NCBI GenBank assembly: GCA_016716405.1
Contig: JADJWK010000004.1
Location: 992,001-1,056,000, forward strand
From: Candidatus Melainabacteria bacterium
GTDB taxonomy: Bacteria > Cyanobacteriota > Vampirovibrionia > Obscuribacterales > Obscuribacteraceae
DNA length: 64,000 nucleotides
Direction: 5' to 3'
Shown: positions 7,583-16,764 of the stretch, piece by piece
Layout: every line of letters starts with the position of its first letter
Position numbering within the stretch: position 1 is the first letter of the stretch
Program-made: the position numbers and the translations under genes
The notes under the pieces: model-generated
Database searches by the model: none
What the model saw: only the letters and a program-made list of their open reading frames with translations
Told to the model about the DNA's origin: nothing

Positions 7583-8359
7583 ATGCAGACTCCCGACTAC
7601 TCGATTTCTACCCCGGAAAACGTCGACCTACACCTGGAGCTGGCGGGCATCGGCAACCGGATACTTGCCAACCTGATCGATTTCGCGATCTCCAGCCTCT
7701 TTCTCACCACCCTCTTTCTGTTCGGGGTGATTCTCTACGTGGCTGTCACCTTCTCAGGCGCCGGCGACGCGACTAAAGACCTGATCAAGATGGTCCTCAC
7801 AATGATCGGGATTTTCGTCTATTTCTTCGTCAGCTTTTGCTACCAGCTCGTCTTCGAGGGCATCTGGCAGGGCCAGACCCCGGGCAAGCGAGTAGCCCAG
7901 ATCCGGGTGATCGAATCGAACGGTCAGCCCGTGGGCTGGGGGGCGGTGTTCATTCGCAACATCATCCGGGTTTTCGACACCTGGGCCTGCCTCATCGGTC
8001 TTCTATTCATGCTGGTCAATAAGAGCGAAAAACGCCTGGGCGACCTGGCAGCCGGCACCCTGGTGATCAGAGAGCGGCAATCGGACCTCTCGGTCCAGGA
8101 CATCAAGCTCATCACAGGCGCCCGGGAAGAGAGCCTCCTGGACATCGGTCGTTTGAGCCCTCAGGAATACGACCTCCTGGCGCGGTTTCTCAAGCGCCGG
8201 GAAAAAATGGCCGAGACTCATCGCCCCCTCGTTGCCAAGCGCCTCGAGGACTATTTCCGCTCTCGCCTCGGCGAGGAGCTGAACGGCAGCCAGGAAACAT
8301 CCTCAGAGGCGTTTCTCGAAACCGTATTCGCCTCGTACCGCGCCAGAGCCCTGGAGTAG
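7583..8359 (+). CDS. RDD family membrane protein
   Basis: The RDD domain fills about residues 15-155. It starts with LAGIGNRILANLIDFAI (the Arg and Asp that name the family), continues with two hydrophobic segments, then WQGQTPGKRVAQIRVIE and a third membrane region, and ends KRLGDLAAGTLVIRE. The remaining ~100 residues are charged, helical and cytoplasmic. RDD proteins are putative small-molecule or ion transporters, and the divergent pairing with SpoIIM is common in bacteria. The family is confident; the substrate is unknown. Confidence 0.9.
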   Translation: MQTPDYSISTPENVDLHLELAGIGNRILANLIDFAISSLFLTTLFLFGVILYVAVTFSGAGDATKDLIKMVLTMIGIFVYFFVSFCYQLVFEGIWQGQTPGKRVAQIRVIESNGQPVGWGAVFIRNIIRVFDTWACLIGLLFMLVNKSEKRLGDLAAGTLVIRERQSDLSVQDIKLITGAREESLLDIGRLSPQEYDLLARFLKRREKMAETHRPLVAKRLEDYFRSRLGEELNGSQETSSEAFLETVFASYRARALE

Positions 8360-8441
8360 ACACGAGTCGGCGCGGCGTTCCGAAGTGGAGCTCTCTTTCG
8401 GCTGTGCGCACCGCTTGCGGTATTGCTTTACGGCTGGTCTC

Positions 8442-9590
8442 TCAAGATCCGCGCACCGACTCGAGGGCGGCTCCCCGCTCTTCGATGGGGACATATTTGA
8501 GATCCATGGCACCGGTATAGTCGGATGTCGGACGAATCAGGCGGTTATTGGCGAGCTGCTCCAGAACATGGGCACCCCAGCCGGACATGCGCGAAAGCGC
8601 GAAGATCGGCGTGAACAGGTCCGTGGGAATGCCGAGCATGTAATAGACCGAAGCCGAGTAGAAGTCTACGTTGGCATTCAGTCCCTTCTGGTTTTTCATC
8701 AGCTCTTCGATCTTCACCGACATGTCGTACCACTTGGGCTCGCCCAGGCGCTTGCCCAGGGCTTCGGACATTTTCTTGAGGTGGAAGGCCCGGGGATCTT
8801 CGGTCTTGTAGACACGATGACCGAAGCCCATGATCTTCCTGTGCTCTTCCAGGAGCTTCTGGATATGAGCTTCCACCTTGGCGGTCTCGCCGATCTCCAG
8901 AAGCATCTTGATCACTTCCTGGTTGGCGCCGCCGTGGAGCGGTCCTTTGAGGGTGCCGATGGCGGCTGTGATCGCCGAGTGCATGTCGGTCTCGGTACCG
9001 GCGGCGACTCGGGCTGCGAACGTGGAGGCATTGAATCCGTGCTCGGCATGAAGAATCAGAGCGATATCAAGGGACTTGACGCTCACTTCGTTAGGCTCTT
9101 CCCCGGCATGGAGGAGATAGAGAAAATCGGCGGCGGTGCTGTGCTCTTCCCGGGGCTCGACTGTGGCCCGGCCGTTGCGGATGCAGTCCCAGTAAGCGAC
9201 GATGGTGGGAATCTGGGCGGTGAGCCTGGTAGCCTTGCGGATATTGGCTTCGCGACCGTTGTCCTCGGCGTCCGGGTCGTACATGGAGAGCATGGAGGCC
9301 ACGGTGCGGAGCACTTCCATGGGCACCGCATCTTTCGGGAACTCCTTCATCATCTTTACGACTTCGGCAGGCAGAGCGCGATTGGCTCCCAGCTCTTTAC
9401 AAAGGGTCTTGAGCTCTTCTCTGGTGGGCAGCCTGCCGAACCAGAGCAGGTGAACCACTTCTTCGTAATTCGAATGCTCGGCTAATTCATGAATGTCATA
9501 ACCCTGGTAGATCAAGCGTCCTTCGGTGCCATTGACTTTGCAGATGGACGACTCAGCGGCGACTACGTTTTCTAACCCACCTTTACCCAT
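8442..9590 (-). CDS. gltA: Citrate synthase (type II, short form)
   Basis: It condenses acetyl-CoA and oxaloacetate to citrate, opening the TCA cycle. Diagnostic segments are GRLIYQGYDIHELAEHS near the start, LILHAEHGFNAST (substrate-binding His), GTLKGPLHGGANQEV (catalytic His) and IMGFGHRVYKTEDPRA (His-Arg plus the catalytic Asp region). At 382 aa it matches the short bacterial citrate/2-methylcitrate synthase group, so methylcitrate activity cannot be excluded from sequence alone. The ATG at 9590 is preferred over an upstream in-frame GTG at 9623, because GGGAG stands 6 nt before it. No prp or other TCA genes are adjacent. Confidence 0.93.
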   Translation of the reverse strand: MGKGGLENVVAAESSICKVNGTEGRLIYQGYDIHELAEHSNYEEVVHLLWFGRLPTREELKTLCKELGANRALPAEVVKMMKEFPKDAVPMEVLRTVASMLSMYDPDAEDNGREANIRKATRLTAQIPTIVAYWDCIRNGRATVEPREEHSTAADFLYLLHAGEEPNEVSVKSLDIALILHAEHGFNASTFAARVAAGTETDMHSAITAAIGTLKGPLHGGANQEVIKMLLEIGETAKVEAHIQKLLEEHRKIMGFGHRVYKTEDPRAFHLKKMSEALGKRLGEPKWYDMSVKIEELMKNQKGLNANVDFYSASVYYMLGIPTDLFTPIFALSRMSGWGAHVLEQLANNRLIRPTSDYTGAMDLKYVPIEERGAALESVRGS

Positions 9591-9751
9591 TAGATGCTCC
9601 CGGATTTCGTTTGGACAAGTCACTGCCTTTTATACACTAAATGACAACTCGCATATGCAACTATAGCCTTATCTTCATTGTGTATAGATAGACACGGCTC
9701 ATTAAGAATAATCTGTTTGCTAAGAGTCGAGCCGCTTTCTATCCTGAGCCA

Positions 9752-11989
9752 ATGCAAACCATTCGGAAGTCTCATGCCGCGCCGCTCTCGCCCGACCTTC
9801 GAGACGCCCTGAGCGCTTCTAGCGGAGCCACCGGGCAGGTCGCCCTGGTGGCGCTCCTGGCTCTCGCCTTCCGCGGCATCCTGCCTGAACCCCTGGCCGG
9901 GACCGGCACCGGTGCGCTGCTCGAGAGAGTGGCAGGGCTCTTCGGCAAAGGAGAGCCGGTCCTGGACAGCACCGAGTTCGCCCGGCTGGCCCTGGTCTCC
10001 GGCATGGAGAGCCTTGTGGAGACGGTTCCCGGGAGCTTACTCAGGGAGCCGGAAAGCCATCTGCCCCTCGACCATTTGAAAACCGCCTTGCCAGATCCTC
10101 TCTACACCGGCTGGGTACACGAGAGCCTCATGGCGGCAGGGACGGGCTACAGGCAGAAACGAGCCTCCCGGGAGCTCGAGAATCTCGCCTCCATCACCCA
10201 GTGGTTCACGCCCTCATGGATCTCGGACTTTCTGGTCGCCGAGACCGCCGGAGCTGGCGGCAGCACCGGGACATTTCTCGATCCTGCCTGCGGGGCCGGG
10301 CACATTCTCGTTCCGGCGCTGGCGAGCCTGATCGCCGAGCAGACGCGCGAAGCTCTCCCGGATATCCTCGAGCATCGCCTCTTCGGGCTCGATATCGACG
10401 AGCGCATGATCGAGCTTGCCGGCTTCGCCGTTTATCTTTTCTGTCGCGACCTGACGGACGGTACGAAGCCGGCACCACTGCCGCTACCGCTACCGAATTT
10501 GTACCGGGTCGACAGTCCCTTCGGCAGCCTGGCTCTTGGTCTTGATCGAGAGGCGGAGCTCGCCCTCATCGACCGATTCGGCAGGCGAACGAGCCCAGGC
10601 AGTACCCTGACGCTGCCCCGACATTTCGACCGGATCGCCCTCAATCCGCCTTATCTGAGCTATCGACTGATGCCGGAAGAGATGGTCAGCTTTCTCAGAG
10701 CCGACTATCCGGGCAGCCACTATGACCTCTATGCGGCGTTTCTCGACCTGACCATGCGCCTTCTCACCGACCACGGCGCCGCCTCGATGATCTGCCAGCA
10801 GAGCTTTCTTTCGATAAGCCGCTATGAAAGCCTGAGAAAGCGCCTGCTCGCCGACTGCCGATTGCAGACCGTAATCCAGCTCGGCGCCGGAAGCTTCGCC
10901 TCCCGGGGCGGCGAAAAGGTAAACAACGCCATAGTCACCTTCAAGCGCCGCTCCGCCAAAAGCGAGACAGGAAACAGGACAGTCCGGGTGCTGCGGCTGC
11001 TCAAAACAAGCGAGAAAGAGGAAGCGAGAAAGGCCGGCCTGCACAGGAGCCACTTCGAATCCGTAGAGGAGGAGCGAATCGAGAGCATCGCCCGGGCCAT
11101 CCCGGGATCGCCTGTCACCCCTTTCTGTCCGGAAGCGATCGCCCGCCTTTTCACCTCCCTGCCATCCCTGGCCGATACAGACATCGTCCTGACCAACGGA
11201 CTTTTCACCTGCGACAACCGGCGTTTCCTGAAAGACTACCGGGAGATTACCGGGGCGGAGCGTCATCTCTATGTCCCCTATGACAAGGGTGGAGGGCGCA
11301 AATGGTTTGCCACCACCTCTGTGATGCTCAGATGGGAAGAGCATGGAAAGGTCATACGCGAATTCAGGAAAAGCAGGGGCCAGTCCGAATCTCTGCCCGG
11401 GGAGAGCCATTATTTCAGGGAGGGGATCACCTACTCGTATATCGGCACCAGGGGATTCAAAGCCCGTCTACTGAGCCCCGGCTCGATTTTCGACATCGCC
11501 AGCTCGGCCCTCTTCACCCCGACGGTAGACCGGTTCTATCTGCTCGGTTTCCTCAATTCGGCTCTCTGCCGTTTCATCCTGGGCATCCTCAACCCCACCG
11601 TCAATTTCCAGATCGGTGATCTCAGGCGGATTCCCTTCAAGGATCCCGGCAAGACCCTGCAAGAGGCTGTTGCCGGGCAGGCTCGCAAAGCCGTTGCCAT
11701 AGCCCGCCATGCCGAGGCTCTCCTGCCGGGATCGCCTGCCTGGCGGCCCCGACTCCTCCTGCGATATGACGGTGACTTCGACAGGCTCCGCCAAGACCTG
11801 GCCCGGCTCAATGCCGAGGAGAGGCAGATACAGGAGACCATCGACAGCCTGATCTTCGAGCTCTACGGAATCGCCTCGCCGGTGCGGGAGCTTATAACCG
11901 GAGACGACTGGGTGACCAGCAACAGCGGCGATCTCATCGACATGCCGGACCGGGAGCGCCTCGAGAAGGCGCTCAGGGCTTCGGTCTGA
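9752..11989 (+). CDS. Solitary Eco57I/PglX-like N6-adenine DNA methyltransferase
   Basis: This is a large 745-aa SAM-dependent DNA methyltransferase. Motif I is FLDPACGAGH (D177-P-A-C-G-A-G) and motif IV is NPPY at 298-301, followed by CQQSFLSISRYESLRKRLL. The C-terminal half resembles target-recognition parts of Eco57I-type and BREX PglX-type enzymes (YFREGITYSYIGTRGFKARL, then FLNSALCRFILGILNPTVNFQIGDL). The ~280 residues before motif IV have none of the usual PD-(D/E)xK nuclease motifs. No restriction endonuclease, BREX (pglZ, brxC) or other defence gene lies nearby, so it is an orphan enzyme. It converges with the calpain-like gene, overlapping by 17 bp. Confidence 0.85.
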   Translation: MQTIRKSHAAPLSPDLRDALSASSGATGQVALVALLALAFRGILPEPLAGTGTGALLERVAGLFGKGEPVLDSTEFARLALVSGMESLVETVPGSLLREPESHLPLDHLKTALPDPLYTGWVHESLMAAGTGYRQKRASRELENLASITQWFTPSWISDFLVAETAGAGGSTGTFLDPACGAGHILVPALASLIAEQTREALPDILEHRLFGLDIDERMIELAGFAVYLFCRDLTDGTKPAPLPLPLPNLYRVDSPFGSLALGLDREAELALIDRFGRRTSPGSTLTLPRHFDRIALNPPYLSYRLMPEEMVSFLRADYPGSHYDLYAAFLDLTMRLLTDHGAASMICQQSFLSISRYESLRKRLLADCRLQTVIQLGAGSFASRGGEKVNNAIVTFKRRSAKSETGNRTVRVLRLLKTSEKEEARKAGLHRSHFESVEEERIESIARAIPGSPVTPFCPEAIARLFTSLPSLADTDIVLTNGLFTCDNRRFLKDYREITGAERHLYVPYDKGGGRKWFATTSVMLRWEEHGKVIREFRKSRGQSESLPGESHYFREGITYSYIGTRGFKARLLSPGSIFDIASSALFTPTVDRFYLLGFLNSALCRFILGILNPTVNFQIGDLRRIPFKDPGKTLQEAVAGQARKAVAIARHAEALLPGSPAWRPRLLLRYDGDFDRLRQDLARLNAEERQIQETIDSLIFELYGIASPVRELITGDDWVTSNSGDLIDMPDRERLEKALRASV

Positions 11990-13145
11990 CTATTGCTTTG
12001 CGGCCGGCTCTGGGCTTGTCTATAAAACGAGAGTCGCTTCGCCATTCCTCGACATAGAGCGCGACGAAATTTCTCCGGAAGCGCTTGAGGTCGATGGCGA
12101 AAACACCGTCCTTATATCCGTCTGCGGCGCGACCGCCTTCTCCCAGCGGCTCATTGCTATTATCGGGACCCCATGGATCACGGAGAACAAGAAGGTCGCG
12201 GTCAGAGTCCCAGTCGATGACGCTGAAGGCGTGGCCGGAGACGAGACCGCCATCCAGGGTCGTGGTATCCAGAAAACCGTTCGAGCCGGCCACCATCGAG
12301 CGCTTCTCGGCGTGGGCGCTCTCGATTACGGCGCGGAGCCTTTCTTCCTCGACACTCGAGACGAGATACCACTGCCCGCTCTCCCCGGTGAGCAGATCGA
12401 GAATACCAATCACTTTCTGAGCCCCCTCGGTATTCTCCTGGGGAATCAAGCTTCGATCGTGATCGAGCTGGTAGAGCAGAGTGCCATAAGCTTTCTCCAT
12501 CACGCACGGCCAGATGCCCAGGCGCGTGAAGCGCGCGTACAAGGCCAGCTCGACGAGATTGGGCTCCTCCACGGTCACCGGTGCCTCCCGGGCTCCCGGG
12601 AATGTAACCGTATAGGTCCCATCGCCATTGTCCTCTATGGAGCTGGCGATTATGGAGGGATTACAGGCTGCCACCGAAGCCAGGCTGGCAAGAAAGACGC
12701 AATCTCCTGCTCGTCCCTGGCGAACGGCGATGGGCTTGATACTTCCCTTCGGTCTCTCCGGGTCGAGATAGAGACGCCTCTTGACCCGAGCCACTTGATT
12801 CACCCGGCGCATTATCTCGTGCGCCACCGCATATAGTTCTAGCTTCTCGTCGTCCAGCTGATCGAGAGAATCCGCCTTGAGGATCTCTTCCAGGACGAGC
12901 AGATCGGCAAGGCTGATGCCCTTGCGATTCCGGAACCAGCCGTCCCGGTGAAGATTCTTGATCGCCTGATACTTGTCCTTGAAAAGAGCGACGATCTGAG
13001 CTTCCATGGAGCTGAGCCCGCCTGTGGCCACTGCTTCGTCGATCTCCTCGCTCGAGAGGATCTCATCCTCGTTGACGTCATACTTCTCGAAGACCTTCTG
13101 GAGCAAGCTGACAACTTCGTCCTTTCGAGCTTTCTCGATACTCAC
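11973..13145 (-). CDS. Calpain-family (C2) cysteine protease with N-terminal EF-hand
   Basis: The calpain core is clear. Catalytic Cys149 lies in QGRAGDCVFLASLAS, His305 in VSGHAFSVID, and the third residue lies in LRDPWG at Asp323, where classical calpains have Asn (LRNPWG). At the N-terminus there is a canonical 12-residue EF-hand loop, D23-x-N25-x-D27-x-I-L-S-x-x-E34, which suggests calcium binding. No signal peptide is seen, so it is probably cytosolic. The start is GTG at 13145, chosen because AAGGAG lies 6 nt upstream and the position is just past the sfsA stop. It is the last gene of a leftward mlaC-sfsA-calpain run. Substrates are unknown. Confidence 0.85.
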   Translation of the reverse strand: MSIEKARKDEVVSLLQKVFEKYDVNEDEILSSEEIDEAVATGGLSSMEAQIVALFKDKYQAIKNLHRDGWFRNRKGISLADLLVLEEILKADSLDQLDDEKLELYAVAHEIMRRVNQVARVKRRLYLDPERPKGSIKPIAVRQGRAGDCVFLASLASVAACNPSIIASSIEDNGDGTYTVTFPGAREAPVTVEEPNLVELALYARFTRLGIWPCVMEKAYGTLLYQLDHDRSLIPQENTEGAQKVIGILDLLTGESGQWYLVSSVEEERLRAVIESAHAEKRSMVAGSNGFLDTTTLDGGLVSGHAFSVIDWDSDRDLLVLRDPWGPDNSNEPLGEGGRAADGYKDGVFAIDLKRFRRNFVALYVEEWRSDSRFIDKPRAGRKAIVRPKP

Positions 13146-13155
13146 GGCGCACTCC

Positions 13156-13920
13156 TTATGCGAACCGACAAACATCAGGTTTCCTGAGATCCATTTCGAG
13201 CCTGCTTTTCAATCCGATCACCGCATTGTAGCCAGACCCGGCTCGGCTCAAATCGACCTGCATGGCATAAGCCAGGGTCTCCACCCCGGCTTTGCGCGCC
13301 GAGACCAGAGCCTCGCCATATCGAGGATCGATGTGCCAGGCCGGAGAAAACCCGGACGTATCCGCCCTGGCAACGAGGAAAAGCTGCACCGCCCGCAATT
13401 GCTCGGTGACAGCCTCCGAGAGCCGGGCCAGGTGGCGGCGCCCCCTTTCGGTGGGGGCATCGGGAAACATCGCCCTGCTCCCTTCTTTGAGAGTGGTGGA
13501 CTTGACCTCCACCAGGCAGTCGCCCGGCACGTATTCCCGGCGGGGCTGCTCGTTATTGCTGAGCAGGAAATCGAAACGGCCATCCCGGTAAGGCGGCTCC
13601 GAAAGGCAGTGGGCGAAGCCCGAAAGCTCCGGGATGGCGCTTTCCCTCAGGAGCTCTTTGACGAGCCGGTTGGCGATACCGGTGTCCACCACCACCGGAC
13701 TCCCTTCTGCCACCACCACAGTCAGCGTATAAGGGAGCTTGCGTTTTTTATTGTCGCTGCAAGCAAGATAGACCTGCATTCCCTCATCGGCCACACCTTT
13801 CATGCTGCCGGGATTGGGGCAGTGCGCCGTGACCATGCTGCCATCCTCCAGCTCGACATCGGCCAGGAAACGCTTATAACGCTTGATCAACCGTCCGCCG
13901 CAGAGTGACTCGAGATTCAT
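13156..13920 (-). CDS. sfsA: SfsA family protein (sugar fermentation stimulation homologue)
   Basis: This 254-aa protein matches SfsA along its length: RYKRFLADVELEDG and AHCPNPGSM at the N-terminus, with the nuclease-like core FDFLL...CLVEVKSTTL and MFPDAPTERGRRHL. The family has an OB-like N-terminal domain and a PD-(D/E)xK-like core, and was named for an effect on maltose metabolism in E. coli; its biochemical role is uncertain. It overlaps mlaC upstream by 4 bp (ATGA) and lies 10 bp before the calpain-like gene, so the three are probably one transcript. Confidence 0.93.
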   Translation of the reverse strand: MNLESLCGGRLIKRYKRFLADVELEDGSMVTAHCPNPGSMKGVADEGMQVYLACSDNKKRKLPYTLTVVVAEGSPVVVDTGIANRLVKELLRESAIPELSGFAHCLSEPPYRDGRFDFLLSNNEQPRREYVPGDCLVEVKSTTLKEGSRAMFPDAPTERGRRHLARLSEAVTEQLRAVQLFLVARADTSGFSPAWHIDPRYGEALVSARKAGVETLAYAMQVDLSRAGSGYNAVIGLKSRLEMDLRKPDVCRFA

Positions 13921-14549
13921 CTGGAGGCAGTGGATTTCATCCTCGAGACCCCGTCGTCCTCGTCTTCGAGATCCGCCTCGTCCTTCATCCAGGCCAGGAG
14001 GTTGTCGAATCCGTCTTTTCTGAGATGCTTCTGCAACCGCATAGAGATCCTGGTCAGCAGATCTTTCTCGTCGACAGCGATACTTACTACTTTGTACTGA
14101 CCGCTGCGCTTGCTGAGCTGCCAGACCAGCTGGTCGTCATCCTTGCCCAGAGCGAGCCTGGTCTTCACGAAGAGCCCGCCCCGAGTCGGGGCCTCCTCGA
14201 TGAATTTCATCCTTCCCCTGGCGAAAATTTTATGCCACCGCTTATAATACCGCTCTTCGACAAGACGCCGGAAGACATAGACGAACTCCCGGCGATCCAC
14301 TTCGCTCAGCTGACCCCACTGGCCTCCCAGAGAGCGTTCGGCCATCTCGGAATAATCGATATACCGTGCAGCCTGATCGAAGAGTAGCTTGTTGGGCTCC
14401 TCGCCTGTCCACATAGAAAAAATGCCGACCACCCTGTCGATCACTGCGGCGCCGCCAGTATTGAGGGCCGCGAGCGGACCTGCTCCGGCAAGGGAGCCTG
14501 AAATAGCCGCCGCCAGTACTATGGCGAATCTCGTAATGCCTTTGTTCAT
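13917..14549 (-). CDS. MlaC/Ttg2D-like periplasmic phospholipid-binding protein
   Basis: A signal peptide at about 1-29 (FAIVLAAAISGSLAGAGPLAA) is followed by the MlaC fold: SEMAERSLGGQWGQLSEVDR, EFVYVFRRLVEERYYKRWH, and a C-terminal LVWQLSKRSGQYKVVSIAVD strand pair. MlaC proteins shuttle phospholipids across the periplasm for the Mla ABC system. No mlaD, mlaE or mlaF is adjacent; the ABC genes just upstream are of the ABC-2 type instead. An acidic extension (DLEDEDDG) ends the protein. It overlaps sfsA by 4 bp. Confidence 0.82.
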   Translation of the reverse strand: MNKGITRFAIVLAAAISGSLAGAGPLAALNTGGAAVIDRVVGIFSMWTGEEPNKLLFDQAARYIDYSEMAERSLGGQWGQLSEVDRREFVYVFRRLVEERYYKRWHKIFARGRMKFIEEAPTRGGLFVKTRLALGKDDDQLVWQLSKRSGQYKVVSIAVDEKDLLTRISMRLQKHLRKDGFDNLLAWMKDEADLEDEDDGVSRMKSTASR

Positions 14550-14625
14550 AGTAATTTTAGCTATAGTACCTTAAAAGCAGGTGATTCACCAGCCGCGCTT
14601 CACATTGAGCATTAAACCAAAATAA

Positions 14626-15684
14626 TCAAAGCGTCGCCTGCTTCCTGTGCAGCATGACGGTGGCGAAGCCGAGACCCAGAACGGACCAGATTGCCAGCAC
14701 CGTACAGTCGGTGAGATAGCTTGCCGGGGTAGCCAGCATAACGCCTTTGAAGGCATCGGCAGCGTAATACATCGGGAAAGATCGAGCGAGACACTGCTCC
14801 CAGGCGGGCATTCCCTCGACCGGAACAATCACCCCACTGGCGAACATGATGGCCACGCCGGCGATCGAGACAGTCATTGTATAGATACGAATGGTCTTGA
14901 GCAGAGTAGCAGCGCCAAGACCGATACAGGTGAAGCAGAACATGGTGAGCAGCGTGATTCCCACCAGTCCCGGGAAATTGTGACCGAGAGTGAACCCCAC
15001 CAGGGGTGAAGTGACCAGGAGAGCCAGCCAGAGCACCACAGAGGCCTCGATGGTGACGGTGATAGTCTTGGCGATGATGGCGGAGCGCAGACCGTGCGGC
15101 GCCAGGACGATCTGCCTGTAAGTCTTCTCCATCCACTCGTAGATCCAGGAAAAGCCCAGATTCATGCAAGCCAGGACATAGCAAAGATACGCCGCCAGTC
15201 CCGGTGTAACGAAATCGCGAAGACTGAAACGGACCGGAAAGATCGTCAGGGACTCGAGAGGCAGGGAGAGCTCGCTACCCTTCTCGGTAAGAGCGGCAAG
15301 CAGACCCATAGAGATCTGATCGTTGATCAGCGGATTATGCCCCTCGGTCACGATCTGAACCGAATCCTCGAGCAGGTCCTGGCTGACATTGGCCAGGGCG
15401 ACGATCTTGCCCTTTACCAGATCGCGTTTGGCGGCGGCGAGATCATCGTATACCAGGACATTGAACTTGTCCGACGCCGAAAGACGCTCGGCCAGATTGG
15501 ACAGCTCGGACGGATCGTAGAGACCGAAAGGCATATTGCCGGCACCGATTATGGTATTACCGACCATGGCTATGATGAGCACGGCAAGGAGCACGCTCGA
15601 TATGAAATAGAGCGGGCGGCGAGTCCACTGCAAAATGTCTTTGCGAATAATGGCTAGTATGGCGTTCATGAACAGGACCGCCAT
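14626..15684 (-). CDS. ABC-2 type transporter permease
   Basis: An N-terminal membrane helix (about 22-44) is followed by a ~130-residue extracytoplasmic domain (YDPSELSNLAERLSASDKF onward) and five C-terminal helices (from FVTPGLAAYLCYVLACMNLG). This is the ABC-2 exporter (DrrB/YhgE-like) layout. The ATP-binding partner is encoded 38 bp upstream. The ATG at 15684 is chosen because it follows the partner's stop; a second ATG at 15669 is possible, while a longer frame would run back inside the ATPase gene. The substrate is unknown. Confidence 0.88.
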   Translation of the reverse strand: MAVLFMNAILAIIRKDILQWTRRPLYFISSVLLAVLIIAMVGNTIIGAGNMPFGLYDPSELSNLAERLSASDKFNVLVYDDLAAAKRDLVKGKIVALANVSQDLLEDSVQIVTEGHNPLINDQISMGLLAALTEKGSELSLPLESLTIFPVRFSLRDFVTPGLAAYLCYVLACMNLGFSWIYEWMEKTYRQIVLAPHGLRSAIIAKTITVTIEASVVLWLALLVTSPLVGFTLGHNFPGLVGITLLTMFCFTCIGLGAATLLKTIRIYTMTVSIAGVAIMFASGVIVPVEGMPAWEQCLARSFPMYYAADAFKGVMLATPASYLTDCTVLAIWSVLGLGFATVMLHRKQATL

Positions 15685-15721
15685 TGTATGCGATCGGGCC
15701 TGGCGGCGATAGCCCCGGAAA

Positions 15722-16702
15722 TTAACCGTCGAGGCCCGAGCCTGAGCCCGTGGCAATCGCCAGGAAAACCTCTTCGAGATTCGGCTCACTGGTTGCAAAG
15801 CGCGAGAACGAGATCTTCTCCCGGGTCAGCCAGTCCATGACCTCTCTCAGGCTCTCCATCAATTCGCGATCGTGAGGCTGGCTCATATGGATAGTATTGC
15901 GCAGCTCATCGAAATAAACGTCGCTCCCGAACCTGTCTCGCAGATAGCCGAGCCTCGGCTCCACCGCCTCGGCCCCCATCGGCTCCGCAAGCCTGATGGC
16001 TATGCCTCTGATGCCCCGGATCTTATAGCGAAGCTCGTCGATAGTGCCCTCGACCACCAGCCTGCCATCGCGGATGATACCAATACGATCGGCGAGCAGC
16101 TCGGCCTCCTCGAGGTAATGGGTGGTCAACAGAATCGTCACACCCTGTTTCTTCAAAGAGATGAGCTGCTGCCAGATCTGCCTTCGCGAAGCCGGGTCGA
16201 GACCCACCGTCGGCTCATCCAGGAAAAGCACCCGGGGCTCGTGCAGGAGCGCGCTGGCGATGGAGAGCTTTCGCTGCATGCCCCCGGAAAACTCGCCTAC
16301 CAGGTCATTGCTGCGGTCGCCCAGGCCCGCCTCGGAAAGAAGCTTGATGATCCGCTCTTCAGCCTCCCTGTGGGGGATCCCGTAGAGATCGGCGATAAAG
16401 CGAAGATTCTCGTAAGCCGTCAACTCCTGGTAAATCGCCACGTCCTGGGAGACGATGCCGAAAGAAGCTTTTATCGCTTCGGTATCTTTGCCACCGCGAT
16501 ATCCGCAGATGAAAAAATCCCCGTCGCTGGGCTTGAGAAGAGTAGTGAGCATGCTGATCGTGGTGGTCTTGCCGGCGCCGTTGTCCCCAAGGAGCGCGTA
16601 AAGCTCCCCGGATCTCACTTTCAAATCGAGACGGTCGACACAGACACGATCGCCGAAGGTCTTGGTGAGACCTACCGTCTCGATGGCGTATTCTTGATTC
16701 AT
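15722..16702 (-). CDS. ABC transporter ATP-binding protein (ABC-2 exporter, CcmA/DrrA type)
   Basis: All nucleotide-binding motifs are present in the first ~220 residues: Walker A GDNGAGKTTTISML, signature GEFSGGMQRKLSIA, Walker B VLFLDEPTVGLDPAS and the switch histidine in LLTTHYLEEAE. The ~100-residue C-terminal extension is typical of DrrA/NatA-type exporter ATPases. It drives the ABC-2 permease encoded immediately downstream. Candidates for cargo include lipids, polysaccharide or drugs; nothing nearby decides, although the MlaC-like gene that follows hints at envelope lipid traffic. Confidence 0.95.
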   Translation of the reverse strand: MNQEYAIETVGLTKTFGDRVCVDRLDLKVRSGELYALLGDNGAGKTTTISMLTTLLKPSDGDFFICGYRGGKDTEAIKASFGIVSQDVAIYQELTAYENLRFIADLYGIPHREAEERIIKLLSEAGLGDRSNDLVGEFSGGMQRKLSIASALLHEPRVLFLDEPTVGLDPASRRQIWQQLISLKKQGVTILLTTHYLEEAELLADRIGIIRDGRLVVEGTIDELRYKIRGIRGIAIRLAEPMGAEAVEPRLGYLRDRFGSDVYFDELRNTIHMSQPHDRELMESLREVMDWLTREKISFSRFATSEPNLEEVFLAIATGSGSGLDG

Positions 16703-16764
16703 CCGGGACGCCTGCTAAGATCGAAAACAGGACCATTATAGGTCAAGCCGGAGATTATCGCACG

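Noticed and set aside
9752..13145. A defence island or BREX locus around the methyltransferase
   Set aside because: Neighbours are a protease, sfsA and transport genes; no nuclease, pglZ, brxC or toxin-antitoxin genes are seen.
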